Of a DNA stretch of 64,000 bases, positions 52,289-60,698 are shown in pieces. The stretch covers positions 1 to 64,000 of the forward strand of contig JBFMDN010000004.1 of the NCBI GenBank assembly GCA_040753915.1, written 5' to 3'. Below the pieces are notes generated by a model that saw only the letters and a program-made list of their open reading frames with translations, ran no database searches and was not told the origin of the DNA. Source of the DNA: JBFMDN01 sp040753915 (GTDB lineage: Bacteria > Desulfobacterota > Desulfomonilia > Desulfomonilales > Desulfomonilaceae). Both the position numbers and the translations under genes were made by a program. Within the stretch, counting starts at the first letter, position 1. Each line of letters opens with the position of its first letter.

Positions 52289-53044
52289 TCAATGCATCGC
52301 TCTGCCTCCATCCACGAGAATGGTCTGGCCGGTGATAAAGTCGCTTTCATCGGACGAGAGAAACGATACGATGCCCAGGAGATCTTCTGGCTGTTGAAGC
52401 CTCCTGAGAGGGGTGCGGCTGGTATCGTACTTCATGGGGTCAGCGATGGTCCTGCTGGCCTCTGTGTCGGTGAATCCCGGCGCTACAGCGTTGACGCAAA
52501 TGCCGTACGGCCCCAGCTCGATGGCCAGAGCCCGAGTCAGACCTATCACGCCCCCTTTGGACGCAACGTAGTGGGCGAATCCGTGGGACCCGGTGAAGAA
52601 CACCTCAGATGCCAAATTGACGATCTTCCCCCTCCCCTGCTCTTTCATGTAGGGAAACACAGCCCTCGTGCACAGCCAGGGACCTTTCACATTGGTGTCC
52701 ATCATGCGATTCCACTGATCGAGGGTTATTTCAGTGAAGGATTGGCGCGTAACACCGTAATAGTAGGCCGCGTTGTTGACCAGCACATCTATCCGACCGA
52801 ATCGGTCGACCGCCTGGCGCGCTACGGACAGAGTATCCTCTTCGCTGGTGACGTCTGCCATCGCGACCATGATTTCTCCACCCACTTCCTTGACGTCTAG
52901 AGCGGTCTTCTCCAGTCCCTCCACATCCGCCCTCGTGACTGCCACGATTCGTGCCCCGTCTTCGGCCAGTCGCTTGCAGAAAGCCCTGCCGAGCCCTTTT
53001 CCGGCGCCGGTCACCACTGCTACCCGGCCGTCGAGACGTCCCAT
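52289..53044 (-). CDS. short-chain dehydrogenase/reductase
   Basis: 251 aa, classical SDR. NAD(P) motif TGAGKGLG (12-19), NNAAYYYG, catalytic Ser region NLASEV and YVASKGG (Tyr-x3-Lys). The C-terminus DFITGQTILVDGGRAMH is standard. It oxidises an alcohol or reduces a ketone. The ATG at 53044 with AGGAGGGCGAC upstream is preferred over the open frame to 53218, and begins 13 bases after the neighbouring oxidoreductase stop. Confidence 0.93.
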   Translation of the reverse strand: MGRLDGRVAVVTGAGKGLGRAFCKRLAEDGARIVAVTRADVEGLEKTALDVKEVGGEIMVAMADVTSEEDTLSVARQAVDRFGRIDVLVNNAAYYYGVTRQSFTEITLDQWNRMMDTNVKGPWLCTRAVFPYMKEQGRGKIVNLASEVFFTGSHGFAHYVASKGGVIGLTRALAIELGPYGICVNAVAPGFTDTEASRTIADPMKYDTSRTPLRRLQQPEDLLGIVSFLSSDESDFITGQTILVDGGRAMH

Positions 53045-53057
53045 GTCGCCCTCCTGC

Positions 53058-54722
53058 TTAGTACGCTCGTCCCTTTTGCTCCCAAATCTTCGGAAGCCCG
53101 TAGTCTTCGGCAATGACTTTGAAGCAGTTATATGCACTTCCTCGACCGATTCCCGGACCAGAGTGGGCAGCGGCAGAGGCGAGGTACAGGTTTTTGATCG
53201 GCATCCTGTAATGGGCAAGCTCGGGAAACGGTCTCATTCTGCCCATCTGAGATGCGATCATGTCCTCTCCGGTCCATCCACCCTGCGGCATGTTTATGTT
53301 CCGCATCTGCACGTCCATAGGGGTGGTGATGTGAGTTGCAATAACGTTGTCTTTGGTCATGTTGGGAGCGTACCAGGACCATTGCTCACGCATAATCTCC
53401 ACGATGTCTGCCTTCATGCGGAGCCATTCGCGATCGCTGAAGAAACGGTACGGCGCGGTGAATTGCTCTATGAGGATGGTGTGCTTTCCCGGGGCTGCTC
53501 TTGTCTGGTCCCAGATGCTATCAGGCGCGACGATTGCCACCAGCTTGTTCGGGATTCCCTTGACGAACAGCTCGGCCTGGTGACGAGTGGCGAAGTAGTC
53601 CGGATCCTTGGGTCCCCAATTGAGCCGCGGACACATGCCGATTTCCGGCACATCAGCAGCCGCGGTGTATTGGGGCAGCTCATGGAGAGCGAAATTTCCC
53701 CAGAAGAGCTGGGCTCTGTCCTTGAGGACATTCTTTGCACGATGGGCGATTTTTGCAGGAACGTGCTCCTCTCCGATAAGATTGAGGATGGTTTGGCTAG
53801 TATTGAGATCGCTGACGACCACTTTTCTTGCCGCAATCTGGCGGCCGTCGTATAGCTCCACCCCCACGGCAGTGCCGTTCTCGATGATCGCTCGTTTCAC
53901 GGGGGTTTCCACTACGAACTCTCCGCCCATGGAGCTGAATGCCCGCTGGAGGGCGTGAGTAATAGCGTGGGTTCCCCCGATCGCAATAGATGCCGGCTCC
54001 CAGGAGAGGATGAGGCCCAGTGTGTGAAGTGTCTTGTATACTCCGATACAGTCGTTCGGGAAGACACCGCTCGAAGTCATGCAGGATCTCATGAATAGCG
54101 TACGGAGATAATCGCTCTCGAACAGATCGTATGCCACCTGCTGTGACGTGTAGAACTGGTACTCCCGAGGAATAGGGGCGTCCGGATCGTCGAAGAGTCG
54201 TTCAAACGCGTCCGGCACTCCCCACGGGGTGGGTGGATTGTAACGCCATTCATGGAACGCGGCCCGCCACTTGGTCCGATATTTCTCCAGGAGATCGTAC
54301 GCAGCATCTGCATCCCGCTTGGAGAATCTGGCAATCTGGTCGATCGTGTACTGCGCGTTCTTCTCGTCAAATTCGGATCTGCCGGTCACGGGGTCTACAA
54401 CCCGCCACGCGGTCAGGCCCATGAAGGCTGAGCCGTCGTCGTAGATCATCCCCTCGCTGTGCTCCGGATACACATACGCCAACCCCTTCTCTCGCAACTC
54501 GAAGTCCTGGTAAGCGGGATGACCGTAGAAGCGAGTCCAATGGGCGCAGGGGTTCTGGAGGAACCCCGGCAGCGGAAGCGCTTCTCCACATGCTCCTCCC
54601 CCCAGTTCATGCTGGCGCTCGAACACGACCGTGTTCATCCCCGCGTGCTGAAGATAACAGGCAATTATCGTTCCCTGATGCCCTCCGCCCACCACGATGG
54701 CGTCATACGTCCTATCAGCCAT
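53058..54722 (-). CDS. phytoene-desaturase-like FAD oxidoreductase (second of two)
   Basis: 554 aa. N-terminal FAD-binding Rossmann motif VVGGGHQGTIIACYLQHAGMN and ERQHELGGGACGE. The C-terminal FAD segment reads NLYLASAAAHSGPGIGRGSAYN. Members of this class desaturate, isomerise or saturate conjugated lipids, carotenoids and steroids. Substrate unknown. AAGGAGGTATCTCC before the ATG. Only distantly similar to the paralogue at 55230, so the two probably do different steps. Confidence 0.9.
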   Translation of the reverse strand: MADRTYDAIVVGGGHQGTIIACYLQHAGMNTVVFERQHELGGGACGEALPLPGFLQNPCAHWTRFYGHPAYQDFELREKGLAYVYPEHSEGMIYDDGSAFMGLTAWRVVDPVTGRSEFDEKNAQYTIDQIARFSKRDADAAYDLLEKYRTKWRAAFHEWRYNPPTPWGVPDAFERLFDDPDAPIPREYQFYTSQQVAYDLFESDYLRTLFMRSCMTSSGVFPNDCIGVYKTLHTLGLILSWEPASIAIGGTHAITHALQRAFSSMGGEFVVETPVKRAIIENGTAVGVELYDGRQIAARKVVVSDLNTSQTILNLIGEEHVPAKIAHRAKNVLKDRAQLFWGNFALHELPQYTAAADVPEIGMCPRLNWGPKDPDYFATRHQAELFVKGIPNKLVAIVAPDSIWDQTRAAPGKHTILIEQFTAPYRFFSDREWLRMKADIVEIMREQWSWYAPNMTKDNVIATHITTPMDVQMRNINMPQGGWTGEDMIASQMGRMRPFPELAHYRMPIKNLYLASAAAHSGPGIGRGSAYNCFKVIAEDYGLPKIWEQKGRAY

Positions 54723-54957
54723 GGAGATACCTCCTTTGTCTCCCTGCGTTCCCTAGAGAATCCGGTTCTATGCAGGCTCACGGATGGACTACCGTTCTCA
54801 TCCATCTGTTCGGTACGGTGCGAAGGCACGTTTCTCAGCTTCACAGCACGGCCCGGTCCGCTCGTCCCACTTCCCGTCTCCGAGGCGAAGCCCCGAGGGA
54901 CGGCGACAGAAGCAGGCTTTCATGAGGCCACGCCTTCTGAATGCCATCACCGTCGAC

Positions 54958-55218
54958 CTACTTCTTGCCGTTGACTGTCAGCGACTTGCCGAAGCATACG
55001 AGCCAGAGAGCTCTTGCCAGAACGGACGGCCTGAGCAGAAGCTTGGCAAAGGTTCTGAGATCCTCGCCTCCGACCGTGGCCTTAATGGACCAGTGAACGG
55101 GTTCGGTAGCTTCGATATTTAGCACCATGGCCGCTGATTCTCCGTCCTCCACTTTGGACAAATCAGCAAAATGGGCTACCATAGTCGTCTTGCCGAGTCC
55201 TGTGGAATTGACTTTCAT
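54958..55218 (-). CDS. small uncharacterised protein between the two flavoproteins
   Basis: 86 aa. MKVNSTGLGKTTMVAHFADL, NIEATEPVHWSIKATV and LLLRPSVLARALWLVCFGK. No signal peptide; the C-terminal hydrophobic stretch could be membrane-associated. No family recognised. It ends in TVNGKK. TAGGAGGCAC precedes the ATG, and it starts 12 bases after the stop of the upstream oxidoreductase, so it is a real operon member. Confidence 0.65.
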   Translation of the reverse strand: MKVNSTGLGKTTMVAHFADLSKVEDGESAAMVLNIEATEPVHWSIKATVGGEDLRTFAKLLLRPSVLARALWLVCFGKSLTVNGKK

Positions 55219-55229
55219 GTAAGTGCCTC

Positions 55230-56855
55230 CTACAACGTGCCCCTGGCCTTTGCCTTGGTGACGCATTCGGGCTCGCCCCACCACCGCTCCAACCCGAGAT
55301 CCTCAGCAATCTTGTTAGCAGCGTTGTACCCGGGTCCGAATGTAATCAGTCCCCCCGGAAACGTGCTTGCGCCACACACATAGAGGTTCTTCACCGGGGT
55401 CTCATATTGCGAGCATTCCTCATTAGGACGCAGATACCCCATTTGGAGCGGCAAGTATGCGCCCTGCTTGTAGGATCCCTTCACCATGTCGGCAAACTTA
55501 TTGCCGATATCCAGGGGAGTGGTTATGTAGTGCCAGAGAATTTTCTCCGGGGTAAGGTTGGGCACGAACGTGCGCAACAAATCGATGCAGCGGGCCGCTT
55601 CCGTTTCTCGAATACGGTACCATTGCTCGGCGCCACCATTCTTGAGATCGTGCGGTGCATGCAATGAGATGAGAGCTGTATGCTTACCCGGCGGGGCCTG
55701 CTTCGGATCGTGCATGGACGGGAAGCAGCAGTTGAATCCACCCGGATATAGCTCGCCCTCGTGTATGGCATTGTAATGTTCCACCAGACGTTGCTGGGTT
55801 TCATATCCCAGGACGAAGATGAAGCCATTGTTCAGGTCTGGATTGGAAGACGCTGCGGCAAATCTCGGCGCCTCATCCAGAGCCAGATGCACGTGGAAGA
55901 GGCTGGATTTCTCCCATTGCCAGTCATTGAGCCTAGTTACAAAACGGTCTTCCAGATTTTCTTTTCCCACGTACTGCAGAAACGTCTGATAGGGATCCAG
56001 GCTGCTCGCGACAAATTTGTTCGCGGTATAGACCGTCCCGTCCTGGAGCTCGACCCCCTTCGCAGAGCCGTTCTCCAGCATAATCCTCTTGATTTGAACC
56101 GGAGAAATGATCATCCCGCCATTGCGGTACAGGACTTTGGTGAACAGGTGAGCCAGGTGGTGGGATCCCCCGACGCAAAGCCGATAATTTACGGCGCGGT
56201 TGATGAGCAGCGGCACAAGATAGCTCACCCCTTCCAAATCGTGGTGGAGGCCCCACATGCATGAAAGATAGAGAAAGAGACACCGTACCCTGTCGTTCTC
56301 GAAGTGGCCGTTGATGATGTCCAGCGGGGTCTTTTCCGTGAGCTCTGAGATCTCACGCCCCACGTCGGTTTGCTGAAGCGTCACCATCTGCTCGAATGCA
56401 GGCTTTGCCATTTCGTACGTAGCCGGTCCGAGGAAATCCTCTGTCAACACTCGGTACCGGTCTGCGAGCACGCGATATGTGTCAGCGTCTTTCTGTGAGA
56501 ATTGCGCTATGGATTTGCAGGTCTTCTCCGTGTCCTGGTAGAGACACAACGACGTGCCGTCTGCAAACGGCATTGACATGACCGGGTCGGGAAATTTGAA
56601 TTCCAGATCGTAGTCCTTGGTAAGATAGTCGTCGAAGTCTTTGAGAGGCGGCGCATAATCGACCATGGGCATGTAGACCGCATGGGTGTTGTGGAGAAAA
56701 CCCGGCAGGGTAACCTGCTCTGTGGCAAGTCCGCCTCCCGCTTCAAAATTCCGCTCCAAAACCAGTATTTTCAAACCCGCCTTTGCGAGGTAGGCGGCCA
56801 CGGTCAATCCATTAGGTCCGGCCCCCAAGATAATGCCGTCATATTCTCGCGCCAT
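55230..56855 (-). CDS. phytoene-desaturase-like FAD oxidoreductase (first gene of the operon)
   Basis: 541 aa. The FAD motif GAGPNGLTVAAYLAKAG and ERNFEAGGGLATEQ are followed by the carotenoid-desaturase-like body and the C-terminal VKNLYVCGASTFPGGLITFGPGYNAANKI. The open frame starts at 57002; the ATG at 56855 with AAGGAGGAATC upstream is the family start. It is divergent from the LysR gene and first in the 13-gene run, so its expression should follow the palindromic control region. Confidence 0.9.
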   Translation of the reverse strand: MAREYDGIILGAGPNGLTVAAYLAKAGLKILVLERNFEAGGGLATEQVTLPGFLHNTHAVYMPMVDYAPPLKDFDDYLTKDYDLEFKFPDPVMSMPFADGTSLCLYQDTEKTCKSIAQFSQKDADTYRVLADRYRVLTEDFLGPATYEMAKPAFEQMVTLQQTDVGREISELTEKTPLDIINGHFENDRVRCLFLYLSCMWGLHHDLEGVSYLVPLLINRAVNYRLCVGGSHHLAHLFTKVLYRNGGMIISPVQIKRIMLENGSAKGVELQDGTVYTANKFVASSLDPYQTFLQYVGKENLEDRFVTRLNDWQWEKSSLFHVHLALDEAPRFAAASSNPDLNNGFIFVLGYETQQRLVEHYNAIHEGELYPGGFNCCFPSMHDPKQAPPGKHTALISLHAPHDLKNGGAEQWYRIRETEAARCIDLLRTFVPNLTPEKILWHYITTPLDIGNKFADMVKGSYKQGAYLPLQMGYLRPNEECSQYETPVKNLYVCGASTFPGGLITFGPGYNAANKIAEDLGLERWWGEPECVTKAKARGTL

Positions 56856-56978
56856 ATGATTCCTCCTTGTTTCGGGTACTGGCCGACTGCAGCCCCTTCC
56901 CATGACGTGGAAGAGCGCATGTGTGGAAGAGCACGACAAGCCGAGGGATAAAGTGGGAAGACCCGGTTTCCATTTGGG

Positions 56979-57045
56979 ATGATGGAAGTTTTTCCTTGAC
57001 ATGTCAAAGCAGTAATTTTTATGATTACATAAGAATATCTTATGT
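56979..57045. promoter_or_regulatory. divergent promoter/operator region for the LysR gene and the catabolic operon
   Basis: TTGACATGTCAA (56996-57007) is a perfect palindrome that supplies a -35 hexamer on each strand. On plus, TTATGA (57019-57024) follows at 17 bp; on minus, the weaker CATCAT (56984-56979) follows at 17 bp. ACATAAGAATATCTTATGT (57027-57045) has 8-bp arms and a 3-bp spacer, a good LysR-type operator, 18 bases before the regulator ATG. Confidence 0.6.
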
Positions 57046-57062
57046 TTTGATCCGGCTATCTC

Positions 57063-58076
57063 ATGGCAGGAGAGCTAAACCTCAATCAGTTAAAGGCCTT
57101 CTATTATGCAGCCCTGTGCCGGAGCATTACCGTTGCGGCGGACAGGCTCTTCATCACCCAGCCAGCGGTCAGCATGCAGATCAAGGCGATGGAAGAGCAG
57201 TATGGAACCCAGCTCTTCGTGAGAAAGAAGAAAAAGCTCGAGCTTACGGACACGGGGAGACGCTTATACCAGGTGGCCAAGAAGATTTTCGGCCTTGTAG
57301 GGCAAGCCGAGAAGATTCTCGAGGGCTCCCGAGAGGTGCTCAGAGTGGGGAGCTCGAAGACCCTGGTCCGGTATAGGCTCGCCCGCTACGTCTCACCGTT
57401 TCAGCAGTCTCATCCTCATATCCAGATCCAGATTCACGAAGGCAGCTCCCAAGAGATGGTCGAAAGCGTCCTCAGGAACGAAATCGACTTCGCTATCGTA
57501 GGACGCATCCAATACGAGCACGAACGGCTCGATGTTATCCCGTTCACGGAGGATGAGGTGGTCCTCCTCGTTTCTCCCGATCATCACTTTTGCGGCCGAG
57601 GGAAAGTCTCGGTACAGGATTTGGCTGGGGAGCAGGTGATCCTCCGGGAACGGGGATCCGGCACAAGGCGTCTGGTAGAAAAGATACTGGAAAACACGTC
57701 TATCGTTTCCGCGGCGTGTATCGAATCGGGTAATGTGGATTTCATCAAAGAGCTGGTAAGGATCGGGAGAGGTATCACCTTATTGGCGCGCATGGGCGCG
57801 GATCAGGATGTGAGCAGCGGTCACCTTCAGATTGTTCCTCTTGTGGAAGGTCCTTTTGTGCTCCACATAGACATCGTAAAGAGCAAAGAGAGGACTTTGT
57901 CGGCTGCAGACAGGGCTTTTCTTTCAATTCTTTTTGAGGGACCCGAGAAGGAAGCGGCTGCCGAAGATTTTGGTCGATGGGAGAGTACCGCAATGCAAGG
58001 AGACGCACGGCTCCCCCGGTCGGCACCCAGCCACGGGAATGATCTTTGGGAGATGACCGAAGGAAAGGGGGTATGA
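57063..58076 (+). CDS. LysR-family transcriptional regulator
   Basis: 337 aa. N-terminal helix-turn-helix (LNQLKAFYYAALCRSITVAADRLFITQPAVSMQIK, seen here in shorter pieces LNQLKAFYYAALCRS and ITQPAVSMQIKAMEE), then a PBP2-like effector domain (VLRVGSSKTLVRYRLARYV, GRGITLLARMG). About 30 residues of unusual Gly/Ser/Arg-rich tail follow residue 300. Transcribed away from the operon it probably controls. There is no obvious Shine-Dalgarno before the ATG. Confidence 0.92.
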   Translation: MAGELNLNQLKAFYYAALCRSITVAADRLFITQPAVSMQIKAMEEQYGTQLFVRKKKKLELTDTGRRLYQVAKKIFGLVGQAEKILEGSREVLRVGSSKTLVRYRLARYVSPFQQSHPHIQIQIHEGSSQEMVESVLRNEIDFAIVGRIQYEHERLDVIPFTEDEVVLLVSPDHHFCGRGKVSVQDLAGEQVILRERGSGTRRLVEKILENTSIVSAACIESGNVDFIKELVRIGRGITLLARMGADQDVSSGHLQIVPLVEGPFVLHIDIVKSKERTLSAADRAFLSILFEGPEKEAAAEDFGRWESTAMQGDARLPRSAPSHGNDLWEMTEGKGV

Positions 58077-58079
58077 GAT

Positions 58080-58412
58080 ATGGGGATCATAATTAGTTGG
58101 TTGGTTTTGACCCTTGCGATCTTGCTGGCAGCTTACCTTGTCCCTGGAATCACAGTGCGAAGTCTCGTGAGCGCAATCATCGCAGCGGCTATCCTCGGAC
58201 TTCTCAACCTGTTGCTCAAACCGATCGCCGTGTTCTTGAGCTTTCCTCTCATCGTGGTGACGTTGGGACTGTTCACATTCGTCATCAATGCTCTGTTGCT
58301 CTGGCTTGCTGCTGCCATAGCGCCGGGATTCGAGGTCAGATCGTTCTGGGCCGCGTTGCTGGGAGCTCTCGTTATCAGCATCGTCTCCTACATACGAGGA
58401 ATGCTGTTCTAA
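58080..58412 (+). CDS. holin-like (PF04020/YvlD-type) membrane protein
   Basis: 110 aa with four predicted helices: ISWLVLTLAILLAAYLVPG, VSAIIAAAILGLLNLLLKPIA, FPLIVVTLGLFTFVINALLLW, FWAALLGALVISIVSYI. The LNLLLKPI and FxxNALLLWLAA segments mark the family, called phage holin family 4 in databases but common in non-phage genomes. No phage genes are near. It follows the LysR gene by 3 bases. Confidence 0.85.
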   Translation: MGIIISWLVLTLAILLAAYLVPGITVRSLVSAIIAAAILGLLNLLLKPIAVFLSFPLIVVTLGLFTFVINALLLWLAAAIAPGFEVRSFWAALLGALVISIVSYIRGMLF

Positions 58413-58631
58413 CAATTGGGCGACGTCATAGCGTAGGTGGTGTCTCGGCAGGCTTTGAAAAGGGCGGCCTGCTCGACGATGTTGAGGCAAGGTGGCTGGA
58501 AATTCCCCGCCGCGGTGGCCCCGTGGACCCCAGACCGTCTCTTCTTTCCTCAGGTTCACGATTTTCCCTGGACACCGCGAGAACCTTGCTCTACTGCCAC
58601 GCACTAGATTAGCTATGCGTGGCATCCGAAA

Positions 58632-59348
58632 TTAGTTCGTACGGTGCTTTTCCGCCCTGATACGCTTGACCAGCGGATTGGCAACCGCACGCCTGTCCTC
58701 GTTTCCAGGTCTGTGAACTGAGCACGATTGGTACAAGCTTTCCATCTTCTTGACGAGCGCGGGATGGTCATGAAGCACTTCTGGGAAGCAGAAAGCGTTA
58801 TAGGTAATATCGAGAGATGTGTATTCGCTTCTTTCCATATCAATGAAACGCTCACTATCGCAGTAGTTCGGATCGTAGACCTTGATCGTCTCGGATTCCG
58901 GGAGCCATGCGTACGCAAGGACAGCGTGGAGAACAACTCCCTTTTGGGTTCGACTCATCAGCAAGACGATTCTCGGTTCCCCTGCCGCTAACCCAATAAT
59001 GAATCGCCTAAAGGATTCCCTGCGATGCTCCTGGCTTTGATTGCAGTAGTCGGCCTGAATCTTTACTAGATTCCTGCTGTAATAGCCCTGGAGCTCCTTC
59101 GCGATTCGTTGCTGGCATCCCTTATCTAAACAGTGCCGTAGAGGAATCCCTTCCTGTTGCGTAAGGTAATACCAACGAGAGAACGCCGCCATTGCAAAAC
59201 ACCAACCCGGCGCATTGGAAATGGAAAACGCGTCCTGTCGAACATCGAAATTCGCCAGTGAATGGGAGGGACTGACTAAGAAGAAACAACCGACCAGGAC
59301 GAGAACGCACGAAAACACCACCATCCTTCCGCGCAATAACCCTGTCAT
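58632..59348 (-). CDS. secreted papain-like/C39-like cysteine protease
   Basis: 238 aa. A signal peptide (MVVFSCVLVLVGCFFLVSPSHSLA) is followed by a likely nucleophile Cys in NAPGWCFAMAAFSRWYY, His in VVLHAVLAYAW and Asp/Asn in VYDPNYC. That order (Cys-His-Asn/Asp) is papain-like. Four further cysteines could form disulfides. The ATG at 59348 has GGAG at a good distance; the frame opens at 59363. Substrate unknown; no toxin or transporter gene adjacent. Confidence 0.65.
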   Translation of the reverse strand: MTGLLRGRMVVFSCVLVLVGCFFLVSPSHSLANFDVRQDAFSISNAPGWCFAMAAFSRWYYLTQQEGIPLRHCLDKGCQQRIAKELQGYYSRNLVKIQADYCNQSQEHRRESFRRFIIGLAAGEPRIVLLMSRTQKGVVLHAVLAYAWLPESETIKVYDPNYCDSERFIDMERSEYTSLDITYNAFCFPEVLHDHPALVKKMESLYQSCSVHRPGNEDRRAVANPLVKRIRAEKHRTN

Positions 59349-59363
59349 ACACACACTCCGCAA

Positions 59364-59869
59364 AAATGGAAAAAAGCTGCGCTATTATATCGCAAAGGAA
59401 AGGAGTTGACAAGCTTTGCATTAGGTAGATTCGATTGGTTGTCCCAAAGGTCTCATTCTCCTGTGATTTTCAGGCTTCGAGCCGTACGGGCACCCCTGGG
59501 ACAGTGTCTAAGAAGCCTGCAGTCCGTGATAATCGTGGCACACCCCCTCACCCTGACCCTTGTATGTTAGGTCATAGGTACTTTGGTTCTTATCGGAGTA
59601 TTGCGAGAGAGGGGGATTTCTCAGGCTCCCTCCCTCTCTCTCTCCCTCTGGGAGTGGGTTGGGGTGAGGGTGCCTTTCTACGCAGCGACGATCAATCGTG
59701 CTACGATTTTTGCTGTGTCCCGAGTTTTGAGACATTTTCCTTGTGGGTGCCCGGGCGGGCACGAGGCCCGCCCCTACCATCAATGGTGCGGTACTTCTGC
59801 CTCCTCGATTGACAAGAAGATTCGCGTTCAGTATGGTGTTGTCCCAGGTGAGGAGTACGGTTTCGAGCT
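59364..59869. other. intergenic region with repeats
   Basis: Holds MITE copy 3 (59498-59743) and, at about 59748-59778, GGGCGGGCACGAGGCCCGCC, a separate GC-rich palindromic repeat of a type common in this group of genomes. No gene is supported. Confidence 0.5.
59498..59743. repeat. MITE-like element, copy 3 (same orientation as copy 1, with internal replacement)
   Basis: About 246 bp. The left end GACAGTGTCTAAGAAGCC and right end GAGTTTTGAGACATTTTCCTT match copies 1 and 2 with changes. After CACCCTGACCCTT, a stretch of about 60 bases (TGTATGTTAGGTCATAGGT and on) replaces the usual GAAGCGGGGGAGAGGG hairpin. This is the most diverged copy. Confidence 0.7.
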
Positions 59870-60643
59870 ATGGCAACCGATTCTTCGCCGCAGGCAAGTG
59901 GATGGGGCTTACCAGGATCGGGTATTTTCTTCCTCACGCAAGAAAACGAACAGCAATCATACGTAGGGAGCGAAGCCGAATCGGCGTCAGCCGAGATCGG
60001 TCGGGAACTCGAAGAGCGTTTGATTGCGGTTTGCGAGGGTACATCCGTGACAAGAGAGCGCACTGTCCGGGCATCGGAGCTTCTCAAAGACATTCAGTCC
60101 GGCCTCAACGATTCTCAGATAATGGCCAAGTACGCAATTACCGCCAAACAACTCGAGTACCTCTTTCACCGGATGGTCGAAGCCCGTGTAATCTCTAAGC
60201 AGCAACTCGAACAAAGAACCCACCTTGCGGAAACACGGATTACCAAGGCTTTTGTGGAGGTCCAGAGATCTATCGAAGAATTGGACGATAATGGAGAAGC
60301 GGACCCGGATCGAGTGTACAGAGACGCCTTGCGAGACCTTGCGCGCGAGAACGACTCACCGATTTCGACGCCCCTTCAGAGCAGGCAGCAACCCCGCAAG
60401 ATCCGGGCCAGCGATCTCGTAAAGGACATCACCTCGGGTATGAACGATCCAGCCCTTATGGCCAAGTATCGCTTGCAGCCGAGCCAACTCGAGTTCATGC
60501 TCCAGAGGCTCGTGGAAGCGGGCAAGATCACGGAAACCCAGCTCGTGGAACGCACGCACATCACTAGCACCTCAATTACCAAGGCCTTCGTGGATGTCTA
60601 TCAATCTCTCCGAGAATTGGATGAGGGCGACTGGGACGCGTGA
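59870..60643 (+). CDS. protein with two full copies of the DxxxGxxDxxLMxKY domain
   Basis: 257 aa. After a low-complexity start (about 1-58), copy 1 (RASELLKDIQSGLND, IMAKYAITAKQLEYLF, then HLAETRITKAF and QRSIEELD) and copy 2 (RASDLVKDITSGMND, LMAKYRLQPSQLEFML, HITSTSITKAF, YQSLRELD) are each about 75 residues and closely similar. Predicted all-helical, with a winged or helix-turn-helix look, so DNA binding is possible. The start is the weakest point: GAGGAG lies 14 bases before the ATG. Transcribed alone. Confidence 0.65.
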   Translation: MATDSSPQASGWGLPGSGIFFLTQENEQQSYVGSEAESASAEIGRELEERLIAVCEGTSVTRERTVRASELLKDIQSGLNDSQIMAKYAITAKQLEYLFHRMVEARVISKQQLEQRTHLAETRITKAFVEVQRSIEELDDNGEADPDRVYRDALRDLARENDSPISTPLQSRQQPRKIRASDLVKDITSGMNDPALMAKYRLQPSQLEFMLQRLVEAGKITETQLVERTHITSTSITKAFVDVYQSLRELDEGDWDA

Positions 60644-60698
60644 AGCGATTCGCTGAGATGGGAGATTGAGCGCAGGGAGGATTCGGCCGACCGACGCG

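Noticed and set aside
52773..53855. Plus-strand open frame of 360 codons
   Set aside because: Antisense to the SDR and the second flavoprotein; low-complexity Ser/Arg-rich translation.
58080..58412. Holin-like gene as evidence of a prophage
   Set aside because: No lysin, capsid, integrase or other phage genes nearby; this membrane family is common in non-phage settings.
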